From Glandiceps talaboti (lineage: Eukaryota; Hemichordata; Enteropneusta; Spengelidae): DNA of 64,000 nucleotides. The translations under genes and the position numbers were made by a program. Location of the stretch: the NCBI RefSeq assembly GCF_964340395.1, contig NC_135561.1:4177501-4241500 (forward strand), in the 5' to 3' direction. Below the pieces are notes generated by a model. That model was not told where the DNA came from, ran no database searches, and saw only the letters and a program-made list of their open reading frames with translations. The stretch's first letter is position 1, and the number at the start of each line of letters is the position of its first letter. Shown piece by piece: positions 49,549 to 62,823 of this stretch.

Positions 49549-52500
49549 GACAAGCCTATACTGAAAACTAAAAGAGGAAGAGTTGCTTTGGTTGATTTGA
49601 TTTTAAAAAAACGCTCTTGAGTATAACCATGAGTGTTGTTTTAGATTTGAGACTGGTCATACAAAGATAAATAATTATAATTTCACTCACTTTAAGACAT
49701 TAAGAAAGATAGAAACGAGAACAATAAATCTATGTTTTTTATTAAAATATCATGTGAATTACGTGTCAACATTAATTGTCTGGCACCATCACCGTACTCA
49801 AATGTGACGTTATACTCCCATATATTGATAGGTACACCGCATCCTGAGATAGACGCTTTCAAAATCAATGTTTTCTTTTTTTTAAAATACATTATTGCTA
49901 CACTTGTAAGCTTACATTTATGAAATGATTTTTAAATAACACCCGGTCAAATGAAACAGAACAGATGCCTGTACGTCATTTTTCAAAATACTATTCTCGG
50001 CAGAAAATAAAATGATTCGTAATTGATATTGTCATCCCCAAAGCTAATTCTAGTAAAGACTTAACAGCTGACAGAATTGTCCGTCTCATCTATAAACTGT
50101 CTATGGTCATGGTTGGCAGAGTTAGCATTGGCATACTAATCATAATTCCTGGTTTTAGGAATGCTAATATCAAATCCCGACCTATGCCTTGAGCTACATC
50201 TAAAATCCTGTTTTTTGGTGTGAACGGGGCTATATGCAGGCAAAAATCTAAACCATGTGATACTGTATGATGTCATTAATGTCAGAAAGTCTAAACTGTG
50301 TGATACTGTATGATGTCATGATGACCAGAAAGTCTAAACCGTGTGATGTCAAAGTGGTCAGAAAGTCTTAACTGTGTGATACTGTATGATGTCATGATGG
50401 TCAGAAAGTCTAAACTGTGTGATACTGTATGATGTCATGATGGCCAGAAAGTCTAAACCGCGTGATGTCATAATGGTCAGAAAGTCTAAACTGTGTGATA
50501 CTGTATGATGTCATAGCAACATGACAGTGGCCAGAAAGTCTAAGCCGTGTGATGCCATAGTGGCCAGAAAGTCTAAATTGTGTGTTATAGCGACACACTG
50601 CATGAAACATTTTAAAATACATTTTAGTATTCAATGATTTGGGTTTCTTTCGTTAGTTTCAGGATAAAAGTCATGATCAGACAGTGGCATATGGGAAGGG
50701 AGGGGGCAGCAAAGTTTTCACTTCGAGAACTGTGGAAATTCTCTACTCAGGTGAACACGAGAACGATTTTCAGACCGACACCGACAAAGTATATAGGAAA
50801 GAAACACAGAATCACAGCCCGAGTAGTTTCTATTAAAAGTTGTAGTAGTGCGGGATGGGGTTGGGGATAGAGGTGGGATGAGTGGGTGTGTGGACGGGGG
50901 TGGGGATGGGGGTGGGGTGGGATGAGTGGGTGTGTGGACGGGGGTTAAAACAGATACTAGAACTGATATATATATAGTCTTCTATCAATATTGCGAGAGA
51001 AGTGGGAAGCATGGATGAAATAGTTGAGAATGACACTTTAAGTGTGAAATAAGTCGGACTGCCAAGTTTGTGTAATTGCATACAATTCTTTAGACCCACA
51101 CTTTGATGCAGGTGTGTAGAGCCTGTGGGCATTTTAGTTCCGTTCAGAAATTAATCATTGTTGGTATTTTATTCAGGAAAAGTTGAAGAATTTTAACGCT
51201 GGAACACCGATTGATGTTCTCAGCCAACGGACAATGTTTCACCTGTTCGAAAATAGCCTCGGAACTTCGCGCTAACTTGCGACAAAACTAATTAACTTTC
51301 TAATACAAACGACGTGAACTTTATACGCCTGAATTGGCCATCACTGAAAGACGTACGACAATAAACCGTGTACCGTACCCAGCCTTAAGTAGTGGTTGTG
51401 ATTTATCAATATTTAAAGTAAAATAGAACGCTTTCCATAAGTTTGAAATAAGTGTTTTGCAATTATAATTGTCTTCTCATTGTGAGATAACTCGAAGAAA
51501 GCGAACTTAGAGGCCCGTAAATTTAACGATCGTCTGCCCATTCTGTAAGAATCATAACCCGAAGCGCTGATCAGAAAAAGATCGTCCCATTCTTCTTGTC
51601 ATGTGAAAAGTGTTTTGTATTTTTTTATTTCACCCCGAGGATTGCCGCCAGATTTGGTTTTACTGGTTATTTGGTCCTAATTAGATGGCTGAAATACGAC
51701 GGTTTATTGCGTGAAGTGCTTCTAAATTGTCCTTTTGAATACACTAGCATTGTGAAAAAAGAAAAGGTGTCCACTAGCATCTGTCTACATCATCGTCAAG
51801 GAGACAGTTGAGACATATTTTTGGTATGAAATTAACAACGCTCAACAATTAGTACTGCACAAACTACACAGTGCTACACTAAAACGTTATGATCACGTGA
51901 TATAAAACAGTATTGTCCGTCCGTAACGAGCCTTCTCTAGAGGCTAATAAACATGGTAATCTCCTATAGAAGAGCGGGGATTTGATAAGGAGCAATGCTT
52001 TAGTAGAAAAATACACACGTGGAGAATGAACGAGACAAAGGAGAAAAATACCGCTTGTCAATGGCTCGTCAACGAGAACAAAACCCCTATCCGTACTCTA
52101 AAGAGTCTTGGCTTGTGTTCTAACAGTGGCTAATTCAATTGATTAAGTCGTAGGCTTAGTAATTGTTCCTCGTAAGATGCTAAAAGAACTGAGAATAAAC
52201 TTGTAAGCGGAAATTGGAAGATCGAGTACAATATAGAAGGTAGAAGAGACAAATTTCACGCCTCCGTACTTCAACATATTACGACTACATGTTGATTACT
52301 CCGTTACACAAATCGTACAATAGGGGGCAGAAGAACTGGAATAATGCGAATTTGTCTATTTCCAAGTCAAAGAAAGATCCTTGAGAAATCTCTTTCAGCT
52401 TGGAGTTAATTACAGCAACAGAGTGAGTGAGCAAAGAGAATCTAGTTGGCTTCTGTGATGTGCTTTCTGATCATTAAGATGCCATCGAATAGAACTCGTT

Positions 52501-53713
52501 ACAAGTTGACTAGTCAGGTGAAAGTGAGGAGACAATATTTTTGTCTTTCTTTCCTCCTCATGATCAGTCAAAGTTTCTGACTCTTCGCACTATTGCTGAC
52601 ATCTATACAATCAGTGGCTAATTCAAATCTTCTTGGCTGCCAAGTTTTTTTTATAAGTTCTAGTTTTGTTTGATTCAAGTTATAGGGTTTCCAAAGTTTT
52701 TTTTCTCACAAATATAGTACAATTCGTTGACTCCAAGTATTTAATTATATCAGCCTGTATGATAAAATTAGTTTCATCTCGATCAACATTAAAACTTTCC
52801 CGCCCATACTACCTTTACATAAATGTGAATTTTGTTTAATACATTTTATAGAAATATACTCAAGGAAATTTCGTGTTAGTTTGGTTGAATTAACATAAAA
52901 AAATTAATATGACTTCGTTTCTCATACCGTGACATAATTAATATAAATCATATTAACTCTCGTCGAAAGCAGGTCTTCCTTTGTGATGGAGCAACGGTTT
53001 TAGATTACAAAAAATTCCGTATTTTAATTGTGCAATGCTATAATATAATATATAATTATTCCGAGTCACCAATGACAATCACGGGCCTGAGCTCCAAACC
53101 GGTTTGTTGCAACAATCATTAAACAAAACGTATATGGAAAAAAAGAAAATACGATTTTTCTACTCGCACACTGCAACGTTCAAGTTGAGTTGGCACTATA
53201 TTTACTTTGTGAGTGAAAGTGTGAAGACCAACAAGACTCCATTCTTGTCGGCTTACGTGATGATTATAGTTTTTCTTTGTCTTTATAGTGTTGGGTTGTC
53301 ATCTTGTCAATAGGTAATTCATTAGTTGAAGTAGGTCAAAATGATAAATAGTGGCCAAAGATATAATGCTAAAACCTTTCCAGTAAAAATATCACAGACG
53401 AGTCGACATAAAAGATAGTAAAAATTGAAATGTAAGTTATAGATACCAAGTGTACCCATAATGGTATACGCAATACAAACTTTAAAATTGTAAGCTGAAC
53501 TGAAAACACAGAGACCTGCAATTACTCATTCACTCTATCCACCAATAATATATGTTTAAATTATCCACTAATCGTAAGACGATTTGGAGTAAAACTTTTA
53601 GTGTATTTCGGATCGTAGATAACATGAGTGAAAAAGATTACCTTCACCATTGCCCAATTGCAGTTTGCTGGGTTTCAAAAATTGACATACAATTTATGCT
53701 AGGTAATATGAAT

Positions 53714-53745
<32 letters not shown>

Positions 53746-54465
53746 GGTGTGCAAACTTCTTTAAGCAGAAACGCAACGATCGAATATTTTCAAAATAACA
53801 TTTTTTGTCTATGCTCATATCGAATTCAGCAAGGTATGGCTGGAATGCCATTCACGGTGTTCGGATTTTCGCACAGCTAAATAGATTGGAGTAGTTGGCT
53901 GTCCCTTTGTTAAGGAGCTATTGTAGCGGTTACGGTCCCTTTGTTATGGCGCTGGCGATTTACTAACCTAACCTGCGAACATGAAAAATAAATAGACTGA
54001 CAAGAATCAACACAATTGAAATAAAATGGTTGAAAAACAGAAAATACGTTTAATTTTGATAGGGTACTCACCGTCGTCCTTCAGACCTAACCCAGAGAGT
54101 GCGTGTCCCGTCAACTGCTCATTGAAAGGGTTTTTGACGTATCCGTATAACACTGTGTCTATTTCAGCCTGAGTAAAAAGACATGGGAGTGGATAGGGAA
54201 TAGTAGCCGGTAGTGAGTGCTGGGTTATCATCGGTGGTGGATGTCTCATTTCTGGCCGAGTCCTCATTTCTTGCTGCTGAGACGAGAGGGAGCGAGCTAC
54301 CAGCTGTGGTCTTGGTTGCATTGGGCCAACGCGTGGCATGTTTAAAGCTGCGGACAACCGAGGTTGAATTCCTGGAGGTAGCGGTAACGGTGGTGGAGGT
54401 GGTGGGAGTTGATGTGCCGTCAGTGTTCCGAGTTGGGAGGCTTTAGCTCTAGCCTGCCACTCCAT
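34587..54465 (-). CDS. PRDM14: PRDM14, PR/SET and zinc-finger transcription regulator, 612 aa, 8 coding exons
   Basis: Exons in transcript order: 54072-54465, 38511-38636, 38067-38227, 37557-37718, 36993-37104, 36365-36594, 35716-36007, 34587-34948; phases close (1839 nt, stop TAG). The exon 1 product has a Pro-rich head, then [15 protein letters not shown], matching the conserved pre-SET segment of human PRDM14. The PR domain (about 175-300) contains [28 protein letters not shown] and [11 protein letters not shown], the PRDM14 signature. The zinc fingers follow human PRDM14 closely ([35 protein letters not shown]). In vertebrates PRDM14 acts in the nucleus in germ-cell and pluripotency control, partly through CBFA2T-family corepressors. 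The start is the first ATG of the exon (54463-54465); a splice acceptor just upstream (exon edge 54472) implies an earlier exon, so extra N-terminal residues are possible. Confidence 0.95.
36993..38227 (-). other. PRDM14: PRDM14 PR/SET domain exons
   Basis: Three exons (38067-38227, 37557-37718, 36993-37104) encode residues about 174-319. Order of motifs: [71 protein letters not shown]. This matches human PRDM14 block by block. The NHSC motif of active SET methyltransferases is replaced by VNCA, as in other PRDM14 proteins, so catalysis should not be assumed. The intron between the second and third of these exons is largely microsatellite. Confidence 0.9.
37207..37552. repeat. tetranucleotide and CT-rich block filling a PRDM14 intron
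   Basis: In order on the plus strand: CCCT/CT-rich tract (37207-37322), (CATT)n to about 37388, (CATC)n to about 37498, (TTTA)n to 37552. It takes up most of the 452-bp intron 37105-37556 and starts only about four bases inside the minus-strand donor GTGAGAATAAA. Confidence 0.97.
38548..39474. promoter_or_regulatory. cluster of five TGACGTCA palindromes at PRDM14
   Basis: Perfect CRE octamers at 38548-38555 (inside a PRDM14 exon), 38800-38807, 38969-38976, 39212-39219 and 39467-39474. A perfect GTCACGTGAC lies at 38773-38782, and CACGTGACGTCA overlaps the third. CREB/ATF and bZIP factors bind this octamer. The grouping is seen directly; regulatory activity is inference. Confidence 0.4.
45911..46556. 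repeat. (CTACT)n/(CTGCT)n pentanucleotide array, about 645 bp
   Basis: Pentamers CTACT and CTGCT alternate irregularly with occasional CGCT, CTTCT and CTATA. Because 5 and 3 are coprime and the unit contains no stop in one strand's frames, a spurious 304-codon frame of Leu, Ser, Tyr and Ala spans it. Confidence 0.97.
48416..48511. repeat. (GAAA)n microsatellite
   Basis: About 24 units, a pure purine strand apart from one GTAA, in the large PRDM14 intron. Confidence 0.97.
49482..49547. repeat. (TTG)n microsatellite
   Basis: About 22 TTG units with one CTG, in the large PRDM14 intron. Confidence 0.95.
50240..50584. repeat. minisatellite with alternating long and short units
   Basis: Roughly nine units built on AGAAAGTCTAAACYGTGTGAT. 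Long units add ACTGTATGATGTCATGATGG; short units (about 33 bp) go straight to GTCA. Lies in the large PRDM14 intron and carries repeated TGATGTCAT. Confidence 0.9.
50855..50945. repeat. G-rich tract with G-quadruplex potential
   Basis: GGGATGGGGTTGGGG, then GACGGGGGTGGGGATGGGGG and GTGGGGTGGG; GATGAGTGGGTGTGTGGACG occurs twice. Many runs of at least three G with short loops on the plus strand. Confidence 0.8.
53713..53746. repeat. (AAC)n microsatellite
   Basis: Eleven AAC units close to the first PRDM14 coding exon. Confidence 0.95.
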
Positions 54466-56117
54466 TGCAAATCTGAGAATAAACACAGAGAGAAAAAACA
54501 TTACAAAGAGAGTAATTGCACACGTCTGTGTCATCATCTTGAAGAAAATTTGCTGGTACCCATTTCCCCTCACCAAAAACAATAAATTCAAAAGTCTGAA
54601 GCTAAAAATAATAAAATACAGTAAAGAAATATAAATATAAATGCATTTTTGTACTTGTCAAGTGGTGAACTTTCAGAGCGCTTCACGTTATCGTGCACCA
54701 TGTTTAGAAATGATTGCCATATGTGAGTGAAGAGAGTGTCTTTGTCCAGGGCGTGTAGAGCCTTTGTCGACGCATGTCACAAACCATGTAATCCTTTGAA
54801 AAAGTCTCTTTCTCTCACACAAAGACAATGACGCATAATTGACCGACACAGAACTGAGTGAGCGACTTTGTTACACTGTCACGTTCCAACCATCTTCATG
54901 ACTTCTTAAAAAGAAAGACAACTAACAATAAAGTACAGAGTGACTTAAATGAATGAAACGTTTAATGCTTGTCCATCGTAACAGTCCACGGGGGAAAAAC
55001 TACACTTTGTTTTCTCTTGATGCCTCGGTATCTTCTTGGAACTGAAATTTACACTTTGGTATCCATTGAAGTGGTCACAATGGATGTACACATGTAATCT
55101 CACCCAATTCACGATGTAGTAGGCCCGTTATGAAAGGATGGTGGCGGGATGAGTAGTTTGGATCGTCCAACGAACAAAAGCCAAGGAAACCCAGTAAAAC
55201 AACACACTATTACTGACCTACACAACACAATGATACAGACAAACCGAACCCAAGTGGAAATGATTTGGATTAAAGTGACTTTCCAGAAGAGTACATTTGA
55301 AATAGTAATATAGTCTGACATTTACTCCCTGCTGAGGTAAAACTTTTTACCAATTTCTCTTCAAAGTAGTGTCTCTTGTAGATTTACTACATATACTGGA
55401 AAAACAACAGCTCACTCTTTGAAAATAAAACTTTTGTTTTCATGTGTAGTTTATTCTAAAAACAGCTATAATATTATGAAAACAACAAAATAAACTTGAT
55501 TATGAACAGAACCACTAACGACGGTGATAAGATTTTGTTAATACTATATACACCAAGTCACGAAATCTATATACAATATATTATCTTTGCAATTGTTCAT
55601 AGTTGAGTGATGTGTGTTAGTCCCTGTACTTTCTCTATTACATTACATCACAAGGGATCATTGGGGAGTGTTAACTTTACGAATACACTTTTTACCACGA
55701 TGTTCAAATTTAACAAAGGAACATACTTACGCACTCTCTATCCACATGGTCATAGATTGAATATTAAGATCCAAGATGTTATATTGATTAAATTATAAAG
55801 AGAGACGATTGTCTATGATTTGACAAATTACGTTTTTCATGAAGGAAAAACAACAGACACACTGAGTCTGGAAGGGTTTCGGGTCTTGACGTCTCAATTT
55901 ATAAAGACGCATATTTCGTGTTCCAATGGGGAAAACGCGGGAAAGGGAGCTATTGTATCAAATTATAGAAATGATTATGATAACATAATAAATACAATTT
56001 ATATTTATATGATTCGGAGCGGGTAAACATGTCCTTTCGTTATACTGCATGTTGTTTGTGTGTGATGCGACGAACAGAGAATTTGAAATCGGCATCACAG
56101 TTAGACATATATATATA

Positions 56118-56123
56118 AACACG

Positions 56124-56180
<57 letters not shown>

Positions 56181-56205
56181 AGACACAGACAGACACAGAC
56201 ACACG
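56118..56205. repeat. (AC)n microsatellite
   Basis: AC run with CG interruptions at both ends, then CAGACA units. Confidence 0.97.
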
Positions 56206-56269
56206 CACTCATATTCTGCCATTCACGATGCAATCTGATCTCTAATCCCTAGTGTTTAACTGTGGAGCC

Positions 56270-56302
56270 GACCCCCCCCCCCTCTCTCTCTTTCCCTCCC
56301 CC

Positions 56303-56356
<54 letters not shown>
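56270..56356. repeat. poly-C and (CT)n pyrimidine tract
   Basis: Eleven C, mixed CT/CCC, then about 30 CT dinucleotides; an almost unbroken pyrimidine strand. Confidence 0.97.
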
Positions 56357-56358
<2 letters not shown>

Positions 56359-56954
56359 GTCTGTGTTTGTTTCTCTGTATATGTATGTCTATGTATCTGT
56401 GTCATGTGCATACAACATTACTGTACAATGGAAGTTATTGTTTCACGTTATTTCTGAATAAAGTAATGACAATTTGATTAACACATATTAATTGCCACTC
56501 TTGACTGAAGCTACAATAAATAATAATGAAAGAAACATGATTGAATGGTTTAGATGAATTACACTGGTGGTATACATCTACTGGTATTGGATCTTACTTT
56601 CACCGGATACTACTACCGTCTTAATTTTAGGACATGGCTAAAAGTCAATACACTATCATGCCAGCTTTAAAGACAATGAAATGACAACAACAAAAGATTG
56701 GACACAATATCACGACAGACGGCAGAAAACCAGGAAAAATCGATAAATACCAAAGACAAATTATTACAAACTTTTCTCCTTATTAATTAACCGTGTGTTA
56801 GTTGCTGCAAGCTGTCAATTTCTCTTTTTGTCACACCCCTATAAATAAACACCAATAAGATTCTGTTTTCTTTCATAGCATGATTGGTTATTTATGAATT
56901 CTTTCAAATAGTAAACATTTCATAGCCATGTACTATGTTGTGTTTGATTTGTAG

Positions 56955-57094
56955 CGTTGTGTTGTGTTGTGTTGTGTTGTGTTGTGTTGTGTTGTGTTGT
57001 GTTGTGTTGTGTTGTGTTGTGTTGTGCTGTGCTGTGCTGTGCTGTGTTGTGTTGTGTTGTGTTGTGTTGTGTTGTGTTGTGTTGTGTTGTGCTG
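56955..57094. repeat. (GTGTT)n/(GTGCT)n pentanucleotide array
   Basis: About 28 pentamers, with a block of GTGCT variants in the middle. Confidence 0.97.
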
Positions 57095-57538
57095 TTTATT
57101 CATTTAATTGTATTTCATCTAGTTTCATCTCATTCTTGCCATTTCATTACTCATTACATGCATTATGATACTCTAACATGTCTCCATTCGTCTCATATCT
57201 ATCAATATTAACGTAATGATTTCATGCAGAACGATAATAATGAAAATCTTGTCAATACTAAAAATAAAACAGGAAAAGTTAGGTAATAGATAGCTTCGAG
57301 GCATTGTGATTACCACTGACTGGACAGCTTAGTCGTCCACGGATTAGTCGCAGTTTTTTGTCCCAACGTATTCTGTTGTTGCGGTAGGTATGTCAAACGC
57401 AACAAACGTTGACGTTGCCAGAGATGTTTCATCAACTCTGATTGGCTACCACATTTTATTTGATCCTAGCTGATATAAACGTAAGTTTAGTTTAGACGAA
57501 AAGACGTCTAAATATATTGGATGTATTGTTTCATACAT

Positions 57539-57734
57539 TAGAGCAGAGTAGAGTAAAGTAGAGTAGAGTAGAGTAGAGTAGAGTAGAGCAGAGTAGAGCA
57601 GAGTAGAGCAGAGTAGAGTAGAGTAATGGAGAGTAGAGCACAGTACAGTACAGTACAGTACAGTACAGTACAGTACAGTACTGTACAGTGCAGTGCAGTG
57701 CAGTACAGTACAGCAGAGGAGAACAGAGTAGAGA
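57539..57734. repeat. (GAGTA)n/(CAGTA)n pentanucleotide array
   Basis: GAGTA and GAGCA units, changing to CAGTA/CAGTG units. GAGTA is the complement of the CTACT family at 45911, so the same motif family sits on both sides of the first coding exon of PRDM14 in opposite orientation. Confidence 0.95.
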
Positions 57735-58730
57735 AGAACAGGGCAGTGCATCACGACAAGAGCAGACTTGTTGTTTAACTTATTTTGAAATCATTTTACA
57801 CTGCCTAATATAAAATTGAAACTTGAAAAAAAGATCGAATAAAAATCGAACAGAATCAATCTTTGAATAAAGAGTATACAGGCTGAAGTAAGTTAACCTA
57901 CGCGCAGAAAATGTCGCGCTTTAGGTCAAAACGTGAACATCGATGGAATCAATATCTTTTACAACAATTTCCTACCATATAGTTGTTAGCAAGTAACCTC
58001 TTAAGATTCTTTCCTTATTTGATTTTTGATCCAGCAATTTCCAGGTGAACGCTAAACATACGATAACCAATTTGCAGCATATCGCATCGGAAGCCGTTTT
58101 CCATATCTATGCAATGCCCAGATTTGAAAAGCTATTAAGTATGAACGTATAGAAACGCGCCTTTCGATTTTAACTCAACATACAGCCGAAGGGTAAAACG
58201 CACTCCTATTCAAAATAGACGGAATGCCTGCAAGATAGGTCTTTATAGTAAAAATCATGCAAGTTGAAATGATATATTATATACAAAAGGTGATTTTCAT
58301 GAGTTTAAAGAGATCCTTTATATTATTCATTACTCCGGCATGTATTGATGTAGGGGGATTTCATATTAGGCGACGAATTATTGTCCACTGTATGGTTACA
58401 ATTATTAAGGGGTTCATCGATTTCATCAGATGTACCAATCATGTTATGTTTGGGTTGTTATAAACACGCATTTTGGAGGAAATGTTACAAAATCCAATGC
58501 CCTGGAGGAGTTTGGCAAAAGCTGATGGTTTCCTATTGAAGGACCCAATCTGTTAATATTTCTCAAAGTCAGTCTCAAAAGAGACACTTTAAAAGCTAAA
58601 TAATCTCTCCATTTGGTTTCAAAAACTCTTTTGAATTTTGGAAAGTGATATTTTGTCGGTTTTTTTCTCGGTGTGAAAATACGATATAAGTTTGTATAGT
58701 TGCTGTGTATTGATACACTCTCGTAGAATA

Positions 58731-58737
<7 letters not shown>

Positions 58738-58817
<80 letters not shown>

Positions 58818-58826
58818 TATGTGTGT

Positions 58827-58866
<40 letters not shown>

Positions 58867-58931
58867 TTGTATGTATGTATGTATGTATGTATGTATGTAT
58901 GTATGTATGTATGTATGTATGTATGTATGTA
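58738..58931. repeat. (AT)n, (GT)n, (GTAT)n compound microsatellite
   Basis: About 38 AT dinucleotides, then about 18 GT, then about 16 GTAT units. The AT part is self-complementary. Confidence 0.97.
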
Positions 58932-59490
58932 TACATATATATATTGATCCTCTAGGGAATATTCAGAAAAACAAATTTTATTTGAAATATATATGTGTAG
59001 AAGGGGATACAATTGTACTGATAACCTTGTAATGCATTTGTCGTCTATTCATTTCAAAAAATAAGAATCTTAAAAAAACCCCGAAGTTTTCCTATTAGGT
59101 TTTATCTATTGGTAGACTTAACTAAACCATCGTCATTATTTGAATACTCGTAGTCCCAACAAAACAGTACAAAATGGCAAGGCTTAATTCTGAAGCTGAT
59201 ATTTGGCGGGAAACAGAAAAAAAATTGACAAAGGTTTATACCAGCCGTTAGTTCCAAACACGACGTTGACAGTTTAAATTTTCCATATTTTTCTAAAAAT
59301 AACATATTATTAACATGTGTTGACTTTGTTATTGATGTCAATTGTTCAAATTATGTCAGTAAAAACATACAGGAAGAAAAGTCTATCATTCAAACGACTT
59401 ATTCACACTTGCAGCATTCATCATTAACTGCAACAACTCTATCTTTGTCTCTGTCTTCCCTTCTCTCCTCTCTCCCCATCTTTTCTCCGT

Positions 59491-59519
59491 TTTTATCTAT
59501 CTATCTATCTGTCTGTCTA

Positions 59520-59588
<69 letters not shown>

Positions 59589-59659
59589 TTGTCTGTCTGT
59601 CTGTCCGTCCGTCCGTCCGCCCGCCCGTCCGTCCCCCCTCTCCCTCTCTCACTCACTCA

Positions 59660-59748
<89 letters not shown>
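59491..59748. repeat. (CTAT)(CTGT)n, CCGT and (CT)n compound microsatellite
   Basis: Tetranucleotides CTAT, CTGT and CCGT to about 59625, then pyrimidine-only CT sequence to 59748. Confidence 0.97.
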
Positions 59749-59749
<1 letters not shown>

Positions 59750-62700
59750 ATTATATTGATAGTCTTATAGTAATGACTGACTATCATATGGCTCCTTCTT
59801 ATTCCTTACAATAATACCATTAAGATCCTTTTGTTATCTTTCTTGATGTAAAAAGATGATATCAAATTTTCCTGAGTAAAGCAATACCGAATTCAGAAGC
59901 CTATATTTTCTTAATGTACCATACGTGTAATTTGAACTCTTTTGACGACAATATGTTGCAACTGAACCCTAACTGTACGGACCAAAGAATTGTAGCATGC
60001 CCATCATCCAGTGCATTTGCTGTTATTACACGAAATTGATGACTTGTATTAGGTTATTAATAATTTGTCAATCACTGTGTATTTTATAATAATTTTACCC
60101 TCGGAGCTCGTCAAGACCTCCTTAGATAATAACTTGACTGTCTGCAGCGTTGTATGACCGACTTAAATCTTTCTCTACGAAAACCAAACCTTCACTATTA
60201 ACGATTTAATGTGGAATTATATCCAATTTGAAAGTACATGGTTTGATTTCCTTCTAGACTTCACTTTTAAACCAATATTTGGAACTAGATGACTGTTCGA
60301 CCAAAATAAAATGTTTGTATCAGCTAGGGATCTGAATAATAGTCCTACGGCTTAGATTAATTTCAGATAACAGGTTTAAAATATAGAGACATTAAAATAA
60401 ATGAAATGAAAATACCGAATGCATTTTACATGTCTGATAATGTATCAAATATGAACTAAAATACCGAAAGATTACGGCAACATGGGATGTAACCATGAAC
60501 CAGTCCAGTTTCTTTCTACCATTAGAGACGCGTTCTACTTTTGTGTTGAAGTCAAAAAACAACTTTTTTTCATCGAAATAAATGCCAATCTATGAAATAT
60601 ACAGCAATGATGACGATCAATACCTAATTTATACCATTGTATTCCATGTCTATCAACTATTTCAGTGTCTGTGTCAGTTTAGCTTAAACGTATTAAAACA
60701 AATACACCTTATTATTCTAAGATTGAATATAACGTGAGAACCACATTACGCCGTGTGTCCTACACATTCATAATTTACTTTCAATTTGTGAATCAGTTCA
60801 TCTATTTATAAATTGTATTTTATATATACTTTGATGATAAAGTGTGAAAATAAATTTAAAATAAACAACACTACTCTACTTTAACATCGACCACGTTTAG
60901 AGTGAAAACTATTACAAGTACTTGTATGGTACGGTGCAACTATGAAACAGTCCGGGAACGACTATAGATATATCAAGAATTCACTTCCTAACAGAATGGC
61001 CTCAAACAGAGAGACTACAAGCAATTAAGATAATACGTTAATTAACGAAGAGAGAAAAAACTATTTGCGTATAAAAATCAAACCTAGAAATACAAAACTG
61101 AAAGTGGAGGAACTATATGAAAACCTGAACAAATGTCAAAACGGCTTTAATCTGCAGCTGGTACAAGAACTGAAATATAGAATGTAACCTTTGCTTAAGT
61201 TGATAAAGAATACTTTCTGTAAACTATGTGTAATTCATGGAGAACTACTAGATACAAATACGCAAAACAGTTCAAATTTTAACCAGATTGGAGGAAGCTA
61301 TAACTGTGGTAATCTCCTCATACAATCATACGTGTAATACACGAGTAGTGATTTGAAACTGAAGTCGTACTTACATGTTAAGAATGGAGGATTTCATGCA
61401 ATGACTTCCAGAATCGATATTTTCGGGACCCATTACGTACTTACACCACATTTACGATGTGATGTCCAACAGTAAAACTAAGGTCTGGTTCTTTATTTTA
61501 GTGTTTACTGTCTGTGTTTACCAGTAGAAATTACTTACATCGACCACGTGATACTATTCAGAAGATCACGAATAAACACGGTTCGTGTCTGTATAGAATT
61601 TGTTCAACTAAAAAAAGGGAAAAGTGATGGGCGCCACGTGTTTGCGACCTTTCAACAAAGGAATCTTTCAAACCATAAAAGTCAAACAACCTGTGTAAAT
61701 CATTCGCGGCAACTTTATTGTAAGGTGAAATATTAAATATTTTCAACGACCCGACTCTACCACCAATATTCTGTTTGCTTGTATAGCGTTTTTGTTATAG
61801 TTTTCGCTAAAAATAAAATCTGCGGTGGTTTCGAATATTAATTCTTTTCCCTCTAGGTTTCCTAATAATTGTTGACTTGTCACTAACAATACTTGTCTTT
61901 CCCAAAATTTATAGCTACAACTATTAATTGAGAGAAGCTGGTCGAGCTTTCCTTTCAGTAATATTGACTGATATGTATTCCTAGATGTTACAAAACATTT
62001 GAATGAATGCATCAACCTGCGCTTTTTACGTGACTGTTCTCTTTTTTGCTTTTTTTTTTTTAAAAAGAAAAGAAAAGAGAGATGTCATAAATTACATACA
62101 CATGTATAGACAAACACAAAGTCTGTGTTATGTTTTTTCTTCTTTACATTTTTAAAACCCCATTGTCAAATTTCGTCCGAGACTGTAAAAATTTCGTGCC
62201 ACTGTGGTTAGTACCTGTTACATAGACACGTTATAATTGGGCTCACCAAGTTCCCCAATAATTTTTTTTAAATTAAAGCTTCCGGTGAGCGATTGTTTCT
62301 TTTAGAAAAAAGTCTGGTTTATGCCTAAAAATCGACAATTACTGAGAAAAAAACCCAACAGACGGGTGGTAGTTAACATGACATGGAAACTATTTTAGTA
62401 CCTTTGATTGTATACAATATATTGGTAGTTTATTGAGGACTGTGTTTTATGTGGGTAGAGCTAGAGGTGTATCTTGTTATGTTTTTTAGTCTAATTTTAC
62501 CAGCAGCAATAGCTTGTAGTTACCAATAATAGGCTGTAGGGGCTACCATCGCAATAAGTGTAATTTGAGGTCATACAGTTAATTCCGTTGTTCACAATTT
62601 CACAACTGTAATTCTCAGATATCAATAGGTGAATGTTATTTGCGTATTTTAGCTTTAAGGTAAAATACTAATTTTATACAGAACGAATTGTCTAGATGGC

Positions 62701-62771
62701 GACGGTGTACTTTATAGAATTGAATATATATATGAGTTTCCTAACAATCAGTTGGCCATAAATTGTAACTG

Positions 62772-62776
62772 AGTGT

Positions 62777-62823
<47 letters not shown>

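Larger units (their letters stand above)
38637..54071 (-). other. PRDM14: 15.4-kb PRDM14 intron
   Basis: Separates the exon encoding the Pro-rich head from the exon preceding the PR domain. Donor GTGAGT at the 54071 side, acceptor at 38637. No exon, RNA gene or transposase could be supported inside. It holds the CRE cluster, a CTACT/CTGCT pentanucleotide array (45911-46556), GAAA, TTG and AAC microsatellites, a minisatellite (50240-50584) and a G-rich tract (50855-50945). Several 60-80 codon open frames show no recognisable domain. A large intron in a developmental regulator is a likely place for enhancers. Confidence 0.8.

Noticed and set aside
54123-54134. NPF tripeptide in PRDM14 (KNPFNEQ)
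   Set aside because: Single occurrence in a nuclear protein within a conserved pre-SET segment; not evidence for EH-domain binding.
54466-54591. Upstream extension of the first PRDM14 exon (frame beginning MNLLFLVRG)
   Set aside because: A good splice acceptor (TTTATTCTCAG) ends at 54473 on the minus strand, so the extension is most likely intron; it has no similarity to PRDM14.
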